From positions 49,850 to 113,849 of the forward strand of contig WEDG01001471.1 in the NCBI GenBank assembly GCA_017591395.1: a stretch of 64,000 nucleotides of DNA. The letters are read 5' to 3'. The first letter of the stretch is position 1, and each line of letters starts with the position of its first letter. The notes below the pieces were generated by a model, which did no database searches, was not told the DNA's origin, and saw nothing but the letters and a program-made list of their open reading frames with translations. Positions 24,733-34,629 of the stretch are shown here, piece after piece. A program made the position numbers and the translations under genes. The stretch comes from Schistocephalus solidus (lineage: Eukaryota > Platyhelminthes > Cestoda > Diphyllobothriidea > Diphyllobothriidae).

Positions 24733-24894
24733 TTTTAACCCTTTTCTTTGCGGTCAGAGAAGTGGACTGGGGAGCTCCCGGTAGAAATTTCTGTTTGGAC
24801 ACTTGGTCGTTTGATTTGTTAATGGAACATCAGTATCAGGAAAGAATTATATTCTGGTTGAAGAGGCTATTTTGCGTTAGTATTAATAATTATT

Positions 24895-25526
24895 ATTAGA
24901 ATTTTTATTTGGTAAGTGCCTGGAATGCACTGTTGAAAAAAATAGTAGTACCGAGACATATTATGAAAAGTTGTGCAGATAAAATGTACAAATACGCAAT
25001 TATGTCTCGTCAACTTTTAACGACTAGATTCATTCGTTAAACCGAAGAATGGACAGTAGAATTCAAGAATAGGAAAAAGATCTTCCTTTAATTTCTGGAA
25101 GGTAACAATTATAATAAATAACGCCACAAATCTGAGCAGCTTTGGTCATACTTCTCTCGCCATGAGGCGAAAGATGTTATTTATTAGTGTAGCTTCCTTG
25201 GTGAAGGAATATTTAGCCACAAGGCAACCTTTAAATATAACAGCTTGTGGTAAACCTACCTGCCCGAAACACACGTTACGACACTTAGAAGGTGAGAACT
25301 TCATATGTCCTGTGGACCTCCATACCGAAAGAGCGTGTATGTTCGCAGGAATTTGTTCTAGGCATCGTTCGGCCGTAGACTTAGAGAAGAAATACATGCA
25401 TTTGAGGTCATCAGCATGAATAAAAGATTGAGAAGGTTTAACTATCAATTAAATATCGTTTATCTTAAGTAAGAACAACAAATGACCTAACATGGTACGT
25501 TGACGTACAACAATAACAATATCTTA
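24895..25526 (-). mobile_element. LINE family A copy 2, downstream part
   Basis: Minus strand. A 100-codon frame (25448-25146) carries the catalytic HADDLK at 25407-25418 (Y changed to H, both Asp kept) and SVWRSTGHMKFSPSKC, the thumb. From 25015 the sequence jumps straight to the 3' end block 24895-25010. Compared with copy 1 (11.1-12.7 kb) about 930 bp are missing, and the junction has a short shared word (AACTT), suggesting a microhomology deletion. The 3' tail has AATAAT-type trinucleotides (24880-24900). The upstream half of this copy lies beyond the repeat inserted at 25527-25893. Confidence 0.8.
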
Positions 25527-25893
25527 TCGTTATCCTCCGTTCAATGTCAGCATCCCCTCGTCCCGACCCTGCAGTTGCCCACAGCGTTGCACTCCCCACC
25601 GGTTATCCAACAGACATGACGTAATTCCCCCCACTCCAAAAGAGATATCGCTTCATTTAACGCTCCCTTCTTTATTTTCTATCGTGCCTTTTCATACCTT
25701 TATATCCTTCTTAATAGTAGAATCCATTTCCAACGTTTCTGTCGTTCCTTCTAATGACTGTTGCGTTTGCGTGATCGGTATGGTGCTTAGAGACCCTGTT
25801 CAATATGCGCATCGTCTAATAACGACTAAAGGTTCGTTATTCGCCCGTGTGTGTGCCAACCTCGAAGTCCTCGGCCACTACAGTAGCACTTGA
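25527..25893 (-). mobile_element. Solitary copy of the 18-kb inverted-repeat unit, inserted in a LINE RT
   Basis: About 365 bp matching the left arm of the 18.1 kb element in reverse, including ccgaccctgcagttgcccac and gacatgacgtaattcccccc. It sits exactly between two halves of the family A RT: on the minus strand RSYLSERKQTVLVGSS ends at about 25895 and MLGHLLFLLKINDI resumes at about 25510. In the undisturbed copy at 12.6-12.7 kb these are contiguous apart from a few codons. The insertion is therefore younger than the LINE. Confidence 0.8.
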
Positions 25894-26330
25894 GTACGAA
25901 GACCCCACTAAAACTGTTTGTTTTCGCTCAGATAGGTATGATCTAATAAATTCAGTAAGGGGTCTACGAAATCCCATAGCCTCTTTTTTAGCTAGAAGTA
26001 ATATATGAGGCACTTTTTCTAATGCCTTGCTAAGATCAAATTAGGTTACCGCTACAGATAGATGATCATTACGAAGAGGGGTTAAAAGATTTAGAAAAGA
26101 CATATGGCAGGTTTCATAAAAGGGGTCCGGTAAAAAACTATGATTGGAGGAGTTGAGAAATCTCTTACTAATGCAGATATCCGTGAATTTTGCAATTAGT
26201 TTTTTAAACAATTTAACAAGAGAGTGTGTTTCATGAAACACCGCGATAACAAGGACTGTCAGAGTAGGGAACCTGATTTAAAAACTGGAACTACAAAAGC
26301 ATTCTTACCACTAATCGGGGAATAAACCAT
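25894..26330 (-). pseudogene. LINE family A copy 2, RT fingers and palm
   Basis: Minus-strand continuation of 24895-25526. From 26300 down: a VPVFKSGS-like block, FHETHSLVKLFKKLIAKF (from SK..EkLi), LNSSNHSFLPDPFYETC (from QHGFr...SC), LRNDHLSVAVT, FDLSKALEKVPHILLLAKK (palm block 3, with FDL.KALEKV for D.sKAFDtV), and RRPLTEFIRSYLSERKQTVL. The frame is quite open. The same DNA occurs at 57340-57830 (minus) and, in part, at 32180-32490 (plus). Confidence 0.8.
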
Positions 26331-26334
26331 AGCA

Positions 26335-26772
26335 AGGGTTTTTATATGTGTAACATATGCAATAGGGTATGTTTTAAGCAAAGGACAACAAGCAAAATTC
26401 TTCTAGTTAACGAATTTAGAATGGAATTATCGAAGCGGCTTCGCAGGTTGAAAATTATCACAACTGGTATATCAACTACGTCAAAATATTATTCGCTGGA
26501 AATGAAGTATACGTCCGAAATTTGAACTCTAGTTCTAGAAGTTCTCGTTAGATTCCACATTTTTACGTAAACCTGCAGGACCTTTTATGAAGCAGTGTTA
26601 TGTGAAACAGTTCAACGATTCCTAAATTTAATGGCGAACCCCTGTGAGAAACTTCTCAATGTATCCCACAGTCACTCCTGTATCACTAGCACATGATTCC
26701 GCTTCAATGTCTATCGATAAGAAGGAGTTTTGCTCTGAGCTGGAACCAAATGTTTGTGTAATCGTCTTGGCT
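26335..26772 (-). repeat. Block X, copy 1
   Basis: About 440 bp with a clear inverted counterpart at 30724-31155. In the orientation of the adjacent LINE (minus), both copies share an open frame ending SEQ..FLSID..AESC, then IEKFLTGV.. and the same stop (here 26628-26630). The frame between the shared end and 26772 stays open in both. Substitutions between copies fall about equally in all three codon positions, so they have drifted without selection since they separated. The block lies directly 5' of a family A RT here and 5' of an ORF1-like frame at 31.2 kb, so it is probably the 5' region of that LINE. Confidence 0.65.
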
Positions 26773-27475
26773 TTCTTGAACTTCGGTTTTTTCCTCTTCG
26801 GTTCCTAAAATTTGATAAGCTTTTCTACGCCTTCATTTGCTGCATCATTCAGCAAAGATGCAGCATTTATTTGTGTATTCAAAGCATTACTGATTCTGTA
26901 TGAGCTGGATGACAGTGGTTGGATGCAGGAGCTGGTTTAATGTCCATTTCGAAGAAAGGAAATAGCTACTGATTTACTGAGCTCTGCAGACGCAATGTCA
27001 AGAAATGTTTGGCTAGGGGAAGCATTGTGTAAACGGACCAGTGGAGAGCCTACAGTCATCTGCCAGCTTACGGATATGTGCACTGTACGGTGAGTCAAGC
27101 AAAACATTTCAAAGATCTGAGAAAAGGATAAATTTACAGATGCAAAAGAGTAGTATTGAGTAGGCTCAAGAGAAAACTACGTGAAAGAGAACCTGCACGC
27201 GGCCACGCAATATGAGACCATATCGACGAGGTCCAATACAGGCTGTGGTTTGGCGTATGTGCAATGTATTTAAAGCAGGTCTGGGAGCTATTTCGGAGGC
27301 ATGTAGTATTAGGGAAGACATTCCATATGCTTGCATATCTTACGTAATAAAAGTTTGATCGTTGTGACTTTCTGATTTTGGGAATTCTTATGGTACCTTT
27401 GTTGGTTCCATTGTTTAATGGGCGCTTTTCATTTGCTAACATACGACAGTTCTACCGTCGATTTCGACGATGTCC
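26773..27475. other. No recognisable gene
   Basis: No motif or repeat partner found. A 102-codon minus frame (27442-27134) has no domain likeness and no coding signal beyond its length. Confidence 0.45.
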
Positions 27476-27800
27476 ACCGTAGGCTCCACGGAAGGGCGGT
27501 GCAGGGACGGTGACTTGCGTGTGATTTAGTTTAAAGTGACATAAGACTTGCGCTGCATCTACCGCACTCTCTCCTCCTCCCCTACCTGAGCCCGGTGGCA
27601 AGACAGGGTCAAGAAGTCCGGAGGCGGGAGAGGACGCAGGTGGCTGGCGTGGCCGGGTCTCCTAAGTCCTAGCCGCCCCTAGGCGTGCCATCATACCTCC
27701 CATGTTCGGCATTTGTTAGCGGAGCGCAACCCGAATAACGAATTCCGTGCCCTGAAGTGGCCCCCGTGTTGGTCCAACGCATCTACCATGTGGCCTGTTA
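27476..27800. other. GC-rich island of unknown nature
   Basis: Roughly 325 bp much richer in G+C than anything within several kilobases, with runs such as ctctcctcctcccctacctg and ccggaggcgggagaggacgc. No open frame of note on either strand. It has the look of a distinct dispersed repeat or a structured RNA-like element, but no partner exists in the window. Confidence 0.4.
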
Positions 27801-27939
27801 AGGGGGCAATAACATACTTACGTCGAGTATACCTTAATCGTATGTTACTCTGAATAATAAGTTGAGACCATTTTGGAGTCGTCTGATCTAAAGTGGTTTA
27901 AAACTATATTTAGTTTTCATTTCTAAATTTGAACCTGGG

Positions 27940-29460
27940 AGGCCATCACACTTAGACAGAAATCTACTAAAGTGTCTCTGAACTCCTTCTAGTTACTTTA
28001 TGCCGGCAAAAGACATTATGCAGCAGTAATCCAGGAGAGTTAAAACGTACATCTTATAAAGTTGTATCTTAAGTGCAGTTAAGGTATAATTTTTACATAT
28101 GAAACCACATAAGTGGGTGGCTTTTGGCAAAATCTCTTTAACATTACGAGAAAAGTCAAGTGCATTTGTATACTTTAGACCTAAGTCTTTTATTTAAAGA
28201 GATTGTTTATTTCGTGATCATCAAAATGATGGGAGGGGGCAGTTTTTTGGACAAAAGATCATGAGATGGAATTTGGTCGGTGAGAATGGCATTTGCCGTT
28301 GGTTACTCCATTCGTTAAGCTTTTTGAGATCCGCACCAAATGAAGGGGGGCCTATGATGGTACCCTGTGACCCTCGACTAGGAATAGGAGCTGTTTTTTG
28401 AGACAATGCTTAGACGTTGCACTACCTGATGTCGGTTTTGGAGGTAAGATTTGAGAAAGTCAGGTATTGGGGGCCAGATGCTGTGGCTTATTAGCTTCGT
28501 TATATCTTTTATGGGGGACTTCATCAAAGGATTTCAAGATCGAAGTAGACAGTGGCTATGTGTTTTATTCATTTCTGTTGCTGGAAATGAATTCTACGAA
28601 AGTGAGATGGCAAAACTGACATGAATTCTCTGGTAAAAACGCATGTTGGACGATTATCGGTGTTATATGAACACCATGACAGCTTTTGATATTGGATCGG
28701 CTACCATTTTTATGGATTGGTACAAAGCTAGACTATTTTGTTATGTCTGAAAAAATTCAATTTGCTTGTGTTAACGAAAATAATTTTGCGAGGATTATTG
28801 GGGCACAATCATATGTTTAATAATACATAGGGGATTTTATCTGCCATCGGTTGATCTTCTGATCTGTAGTAGGCGGAGAAGTACTTGTTGAAAAGATTCC
28901 TTATTTGGTTTTCATTTGGTATTATTTCTCCTGAGTCCATAATCATAATGTGAGGCCTTGCTTTTTAATGGTAGTTCATTTGCTTTTGAAAATTTTGGGC
29001 TGTTTGTTCTAGGGATTCTAGTGCACGGTGTTCTCTAGTTTTAATCTTTTTTGTTTACATTTTGGTGGCTTGGTCATGGATTTTTCTTCCTCGTCGTAGT
29101 GTGAATATGAAAGTAACACAGACGTCATGCATATTTTTTAAGTGTTTTACGTCCCACTGAGAGGAACCTAAGTGGTAGGCTAATCTGGTTTCATTTGAAC
29201 TTGTAGGGCTTGACATGAACGTCTTGGAGTATTAATGCGTTGCTTGGCTGATAGTTTCTATCACGGGTCGGTCATTTTTCAGTGTCATAGTAAAACGTTT
29301 ATCACTATCTATTATTGTAACGGGACGTGGTTCAGGATCTGTGTCTTCTATCTCTTCTATTGATGTATTGGCGTTTTTGATACTCATTTTAGTTGATTCC
29401 AACCTCCTCTCTTAAACGATTTAGCAACTGTTTGTTTTTTATAATGTGTGTCAGAAGCAG
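27940..29460 (-). pseudogene. CR1/L2-like LINE: linker, RT and 3' part ('family C')
   Basis: On the minus strand: DSGEIIPNENQIRNLFNKYF near 28940-28880 (linker block D..G.......a.lFN.yF), VPIHKNGSRSNIKSCHGV at 28730-28670 (the ipi.KsG......YRgv entry block), STSILKSFDEVPHKRYNEA near 28530-28500 (palm block 3), a frame 28406-28221 with ..PS.GSQGTIIGPP (from GVPQGSvlGP), and DLKKLNEWSNQRQMPFSPTK (thumb). The catalytic YADD between these is deleted, since the GP block joins the thumb directly. Down to 27940 the sequence resembles the family C-terminus. Heavily decayed. Confidence 0.7.
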
Positions 29461-30550
29461 GAATCAAAGTAATCGCCAGAGTTTTGGTTGATGGTGTGGT
29501 ATGTTTATTATTTTGCTTATACTGTATTTTAGGTTTCAGAATTAGAAGTAATTGCTGTATGTTCCACTGGGGGATGGTATGATGATTTTTTTGCTTGTAC
29601 TGCAGCCATTGTTCCGAAGTTCACGTATTTGCATAGGTGTGAGGCCTGGGTGATTTTAGGTTGCGAATAGTTTTGTTTAATTTAGGTTTTTGTAGTATTA
29701 GATCGGTTTCAGTATATAAATAGATCTCTGACACTCGCTGGTTTCGGCTTCTTGAGCTAAGACTTTTGGTTTAAGCTATTTGGATAAAAGGCCGCACAAA
29801 TGTGTAAGTCATTGGATTGACGGTTTTGGGTAAACCATGTGGGAGATATTGCGGAAAATGACGTTACACCTGCGTTTTACTCTGTCTGCGACCTCAGATG
29901 ATGCTAAGGGTATGGTCAATTCTATTTTTGGTAAGATTGTTAGGCTATTTATAAAATTGTTTGTGTCTAATCGTGATTCAAGTATAGAAAAAAAAGTTCT
30001 GCGGAGGTAAGATAATAGAGAGGTCTGGTTTCTCGATGACAGCTTTCGCGTCCGTCGTTTTCTGCAATATGAACAAATGAAGATTAAGACGGTTTGTTCG
30101 TATGACTTAGGAGTTCAGGTAAAAACACACGACTTATAAATTAAAATGAGAATTTATGGAAAATTTATCAAGCGCTTCGAATAATAATCAAGTCTAACCT
30201 GGATTTGAGAATTAAATCAGTTGAGAACTAGTTTCAATATGAATCAACGATCGACTTAGCCTTCGAAGCTAGTATATCACTATTCCTTTGTTCCTTGTTT
30301 ATAGCCTATAACTTTGCTGGCGGATAAATATATGTCGGCACTCCTAGGTTGATCCTTGTGAATCGATGGCAATATGTGATCCGATTGCGGCTTATTTCGT
30401 CGATTCATAACTTCGGGTACAAAACGATAACGGAGATATCAAGACCCTGGTAAATGAACAAATTTCAATCTGAATGCATTACCTAAAGACTGCGCGGAAC
30501 GGTTGCCAAACGTATCATTCAGCTATCTTACCAGTTCTAAATGAACGTAC
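29461..30550. other. No clear gene; possible LINE 5' remnants
   Basis: T- and G-rich on the plus strand to about 30110, so the minus strand is A/C-rich like the 5' parts of LINEs; this may be the upstream part of the 27.9-29.5 kb element. No motif supports it. 30120-30550 is featureless. Confidence 0.35.
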
Positions 30551-30862
30551 TTACCGATTCCCATTGTCATCACAGGCGGGGTAACGAATGCACCGCCCAA
30601 TGAGTTTTATGCGTCGGATGGCAGCCTCGTAGTTAAGTACAGCTTGATCGGCTTTAGAAAGCTGTTTGGATGCATGTGCGCTAATTTTAATCACATTACC
30701 CACTTGTCGCGTAACGTAGCCAAGATGATTGCACAAACATTGGGTTCCAACTCAGAGCAAACCTACTTCTTATCGATTGACGTTCAAGCGGAATCGTGTA
30801 ATGTTGATGTAGGAGCGACTGCAAGACACATTGAGAAGTTTCTTACAGGGGTTCACCAGTAA
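30551..30862 (+). CDS. Block X open frame, C-terminal portion (uncharacterised)
   Basis: An open plus frame reads from about 30558 (PIPIVITGGVTNAPPNEFYA...) through FGCMCANFNHITHLS and SEQTYFLSIDVQAESC to IEKFLTGVHQ and TAA at 30860-30862, some 100 codons. No ATG is near its start, so it is either the end of a longer ORF or an exon. The counterpart at 26.3-26.8 kb (minus) ends at the homologous stop. I recognise no domain. On the opposite strand the sequence at 30551 would read as a good 5' splice site, but the reverse frames are broken, so the plus reading is preferred. Probably part of a LINE, given its place 5' of the ORF1-like frame. Confidence 0.4.
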   Translation, partial: LPIPIVITGGVTNAPPNEFYASDGSLVVKYSLIGFRKLFGCMCANFNHITHLSRNVAKMIAQTLGSNSEQTYFLSIDVQAESCNVDVGATARHIEKFLTGVHQ

Positions 30863-31155
30863 ATTAAGGAATCGTTGAACTGTTTCTCCCAACAAAGCCT
30901 CATAAAAAGGTCTTGCAGGTTTGCATAAAAATGCGAAAGCTAACAATAATTCCTAGAATAAAAGTTGCAATTTTGCAACTTTACTTAATTTCCAGCGAAA
31001 AATAGTTTGACATAGTTGATATACCAGTTGAGATAATTTTCATCCTGCGAAGCCTCTTCTCTAATTTTAGTCTAAATTGTTTAACTAGAAGAATTTAGCA
31101 TGCTTCCCCTTGCATAAAACATACCTTATTGCATATTTTACACATATTAAATCTC
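30724..31155 (+). repeat. Block X, copy 2
   Basis: Inverted counterpart of 26335-26772. Homology runs from cttggcta near 30724 past the shared stop into about 290 bp of downstream sequence (through tgcgaagcctcttc and cttgcataaaacatacc), with a few small indels. At the downstream end this copy continues into an ORF1-like frame, whereas the 26-kb copy joins an RT directly, implying an internal deletion in the latter. Confidence 0.7.
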
Positions 31156-31234
31156 TTGCTACGCAAAACGTCACTATTGACAATTTTCCTTTCGTATTAT
31201 CGCTTTTAAAAATTCTGATAAGTAAAAACTCAAT

Positions 31235-31680
31235 ATGAAACTTCTGTCAGCGATCAGACGCATATTTTTTGATAGCGTAAAATTTCCACAAGTGCAACGC
31301 ACCTTAAAATTTAAGAAATTAGAATTTGACGCCCTGAAAATTTTAAATAATTATATGTCTCACTATGGTTCTCTGTTCACGATCCTCGTTACCATTTTTG
31401 ACGGAAAGTTGTCTTCATTCACTTCTCAACAGTGCGAGAAACGTGAGCCATTTATTAACATGTTTAGTACTGAGTCATATGACCGAAATAAGATAAGTTT
31501 AAACTTTCTTTTTAAAAACGTCCCTTAGACTTAATTCCCTGGATGATGCATTTGATTTCCTTTACTCGTGCAGCTTAAACTTTAAGGTCACAGAAGCTAA
31601 ACGTTTGTCATCTCCTATCAAAAACCCGCCAATTCTGGTCAAATTTTATTGGCGATTGAAGTGAACATTATTTTTTTGAA
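31235..31680 (+). pseudogene. LINE ORF1-like protein fragment, copy 2
   Basis: A 97-codon plus frame from ATG 31235 (MKLLSAIRRIFFDSVKF...) to 31528. After one frameshift it continues with LNSLDDAFDFLYSCSLNF, KVTEAKRLSSPIKNPPILVK to about 31670. The last part resembles the R..RP.LVKf segment of LINE ORF1 nucleic-acid-binding proteins. Most of it aligns with the minus frame at 9643-9170 (shared YGS/FGS, FDG, SQ.C, DR, DFLYS, EAKR/EKRR, NPPILV). ORF1 proteins bind element RNA and act as chaperones. Followed by about 500 bp of decayed sequence, then the family A RT. Confidence 0.6.
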
Positions 31681-32179
31681 GCATGAGCATTCAGCTCAAT
31701 AGTTAAAAAATAAGCTGTTTATCTGAAGAGATAAACTCCCAGTTGAATGACGGTTTTCACCCTCAGTAGCAAACGACAAGCCTATGGCTATATCTACAAT
31801 ACCAAAAGTTAGCTCAGAGGTTGGCCCTCTAGCTAATGCAAGCCACGTCCCTCCGGATCAGCAATAATTTCGACTCTACTTGAATCTTCACCAATTCACC
31901 TTGTTCCTTGTTTGAGTGAAATCGCGTCAAACACCACTTCATTCCTTTCTCAAGAAAGCCACACCTGCTTTAGCTCTAAAATCTCGTAAAACTGTTAACA
32001 AAATTACGCTATTGAGGATTTGAGCAAAAAAGAACGGTTTAATTTATTTTTCCCAACCACTTCATCATGGAAACTTACCTAACTTCACCAATCCCTCTGC
32101 TGTCAAATTTAAATTCAAATCTAACATTAATTTCTCGGCTCCAAGTCTTAACAAAAAAATATGTCGCCTAAATATTTAC

Positions 32180-32494
32180 ATTCATTTGGAAATGATAACA
32201 TTCCAAACTAACGTATTAAACAGTTAAACGATTTTCCACCTTTTCTGAGCAAATTGTTCTCAGTATTTCTCAAACACGGTTACTTCCCCGATTATTAGAA
32301 TAAATTATATTATAATTCCAGTTTTTAATGCTGGTTACCACTCTGCAATTCCTACCTATCGTGATTTTCATAAAACGCCTTCTCTTGGGTAACTGTTTGA
32401 AAAACTAATTGCAAAGAATTTCAGATTTTGTATAACTAATCAAATTCTCAACTCCTATCAACATGGCTTTTTTAAGTCAAGCAAGCTCCTGACG
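32180..32494 (+). pseudogene. LINE family A RT fragment, copy 3
   Basis: Plus-strand version of the fragment seen on minus at 26.3 and 57.7 kb: IIPVFNAGYHSAIPTYRDF, then LFEKLIAKNFRFCITNQIL and NSYQHGFFKSSKLLTS, corresponding to I.PvfKsG...Yr.v, kifEklI, and QHGFr...S.lts. Nucleotides 32195-32310 match 57660-57740 (inverted) closely. RT sequence ends at about 32494 where the 230-bp tandem array starts. No catalytic residues remain. Confidence 0.75.
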
Positions 32495-33810
32495 TCCACT
32501 GATGTGCTTAGGAACACATTCTGTCCCCCAGCCAGCCTGCTACGGCTGACAAACGAACGTTGTTTCATAGGATACCTGCCACATATAATAATAGGCTATT
32601 TTGCTAAGATTGTAACAGATAAGACGCCCACAGCTCTTTCATTGTTGTTACCAATCATTAGTAGGTCATAGGCCTTGAGCAATGAGGTCTGCCCGCCAGC
32701 CTGCTACTGGTGATAAACGAACGTTGAGTTCTGGGACACATATAATACAAGGCTATGTTGTTAAGGGTGCAACAGACAAAACACAAACATCAGTTTCACG
32801 ATTGTTACGGATCTACAGTACGCCATATGCCTTGAGCAGTGAGGTATATACAGAAGTCAAACAAGCGTGAGACACTCACTGATGTGGTTAGGGTGTCACT
32901 CGATTTCATGCTCTCCGCCCGCAAGCCTGCTACTGGTGATAAATGAATTTAGAATCATAGGAAAATATACTACAAGGCTATGTTGCTAACGGTGCAACAG
33001 ACAAAACGCAAACAACAGTTTCAGGTTTGTTACCGATCATCTGTACGTCATATGCCTTGAGCATTGAGGTTTATACTTAAGTCAAACAAGCGCGTGACAC
33101 TCACTGATGTGGTTAGGATCTCACTCGAAACCATTCAGTGTACCCGCCAGTCTGCTACTGGCGTAAACGAACCTTGTGTAATGGGACACATGCCACATAA
33201 AATACAAGGCTATGTTGTTAAGGGTGCAGCAGGCAAGACACAGACAGCTGCTTCTTGATAGTTACCGATCAGCAGTTCGTCATATGCCTTGAGCAGGGAG
33301 CTATATAGAGAAGTTAAACAAGAGCATGCCACTCGCTGATGTGGTTAGGAACTCACTCGATCCCATTCTGTCCGCCAGCCAGCCTGCTACTGGCGATAAA
33401 TGAACGTTGTGTCCTAGGACACATGTCACATAGAATATAAGGCTATGTCGCTAAGGGTGCAACAGGCAAGACGAAAACAGCAGTTTCTTGATTGTAACGG
33501 ATCTTCAGTACGTCATATGCCTTGAGCAGTGATGTATATAGAGAAGTCAAACAAGCGCTTGACACTCAATGATGTGATGAGGATCTCACGCGATCCCATT
33601 CTGTGCGCTCACCAGCCTACTTCTGGCGATAAACGAACGTTGAGCCATGGGACATATGCCACATAGAATACAAGGCTATGTTGCTAAGGGTGTAAAGGCA
33701 AGACGCAAACAGCTATTTCACGGTTGTCACCGATCATCAGTAAGTTATATGTATTGAGCAGTTAGGTGTATACTTAAGCCAAACAATCGCGTGACACTCA
33801 CTGATGTGAT
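32495..33810. repeat. Tandem array, unit about 225-233 bp, 5-6 copies
   Basis: The marker word cctgctac (or a one-base variant) occurs at 32536, 32700, 32926, 33151, 33383 and 33616, giving spacings of 164, 226, 225, 232 and 233 bp. Each unit also carries caaggctatgttg, cagtttc, tcatatgccttgagcag, gtcaaacaagcgcg and cactgatgtggttagga in the same order. The first interval is short because about 60 bp are missing between gaggt and the next marker. Units differ by 10-20 percent by eye, so the array is not recent. Open frames of 62-64 codons inside it shift from unit to unit and are not genes. Confidence 0.93.
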
Positions 33811-33915
33811 CCCTGCTGAGTTTTACATGAACGACAGCCCTCAACTTATGAATAACCTCACAGCCGTCTTCCAGGAGATTTGGTTCCAACGGCAATCCTC
33901 CAGGTTTTCAATTAT
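33811..33915 (+). pseudogene. RTE-type RT scrap
   Basis: DVIPAEFYMNDSPQLMNNLT followed by AVFQEIW resembles the RTE-group segment dgIPaE.Yk.....l...l...l..vW that precedes RT motif 1. Only about 35 codons survive. It is joined directly to the last repeat of the tandem array; the word gatgtgat belongs to both, so the array and this element share a junction. Confidence 0.5.
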
Positions 33916-33959
33916 ACCACAGTCATGTGCCAATATTTGAGAGAAGAATGAGAATAATA

Positions 33960-34620
33960 CGCTTTATTTTGAAGTATCATTCAAAATTTTCAGCAAAAAT
34001 ATAAATGGCTCCATTCACTAAGATAATAGGATAATTAAACATAATATGCAAGAATCAAACAGTCAAAAATGGACATCTAGCGGGGAGACAGTTCTAGTCT
34101 GAGCTTTTTTATTTCAGTCTCTTCACACGTAAGGTAGCGTGCTAGAAATGGCAAAACGGAGCACTGGTATGCCGTTGTACGGCAGGCTATATGGCGAAAG
34201 CCTCGGCGCATCGGACGGGAACACTTCACAGCAATCAGCTCAGAGTGGAGGGGATGGGTTTCATCATCAAGGATTCGCCCAGCAAATTGTTTGACTGTCG
34301 TAAAGTGTCGTTTTGCTATCAAATCCACTAAAACAGTATAAGAAACACCAGCAGCAGAAGAGAGCATTCGAAAAATACGTTTTAAAATCAAAAAAATCCT
34401 TGTTAAGCAATGCTGGAAAAATCACGGGAGAGCAATAAAGGATGAGGGGAAGAACACATGCCTCTGTAAATCGACAGATAAGGGCCTGAGGTGTGTGTTA
34501 GGAACGTAAACCGCGAATATAATATAGAAGTTTACGAATTTTTGTAAAAAGAGCTTCGATATGTTGGGAGAATGAAAGATTCGATGCCATGACTACAAAT
34601 GGAACCAGAAATACTATGAT
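33960..34620 (-). pseudogene. LINE RT C-terminal region with an open 104-codon frame
   Basis: Minus strand. From 34590 down, LSFSQHIEALFTKIRKLLYY, then CVLPLILYCSPVIFPALL correspond to the RT C-terminal segment f..Hi......r......i...........ilYc.pv..p.l. After a frameshift an uninterrupted frame (34391-34077) continues SYTVLVDLIAKRHFTTVKQF, DDETHPLHSEL and RTTAYQCSVLPFLAR, the final Cys/Tyr/Ser-rich block of Jockey/RTE-like elements in which RT.rYr.Sf.P is usual. Downstream the minus strand has aataaag near 33965, a possible polyadenylation word. Clade uncertain. Confidence 0.6.
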
Positions 34621-34629
34621 AATCACAGA

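Larger units (their letters stand above)
21706..24735 (-). mobile_element. Long CR1-group LINE, second near-complete copy
   Basis: Same domain order as the 13.7-17.2 kb copy: N-terminal extension and endonuclease (24735-23476), linker and RT (23165-21960), C-terminal block FAVQAWRPCFKND-like at 21960-21711. The 3' UTR appears missing because the gypsy LTR follows directly, so either the CR1 was truncated or the LTR inserted into it. The two long copies belong to related but distinct families; their residues differ at many variable positions. Confidence 0.8.

Noticed and set aside
30551..30736. Minus-strand frame ending exactly at a good splice donor (CGGTAAGT), with an acceptor-like site at 30825
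   Set aside because: The minus reading needs frame changes and is broken in the counterpart copy at 26.6 kb, while the plus frame and its stop are shared by both.
32682..33258. Open frames of 62-64 codons in the tandem array
   Set aside because: The frame is not conserved between units of the array.
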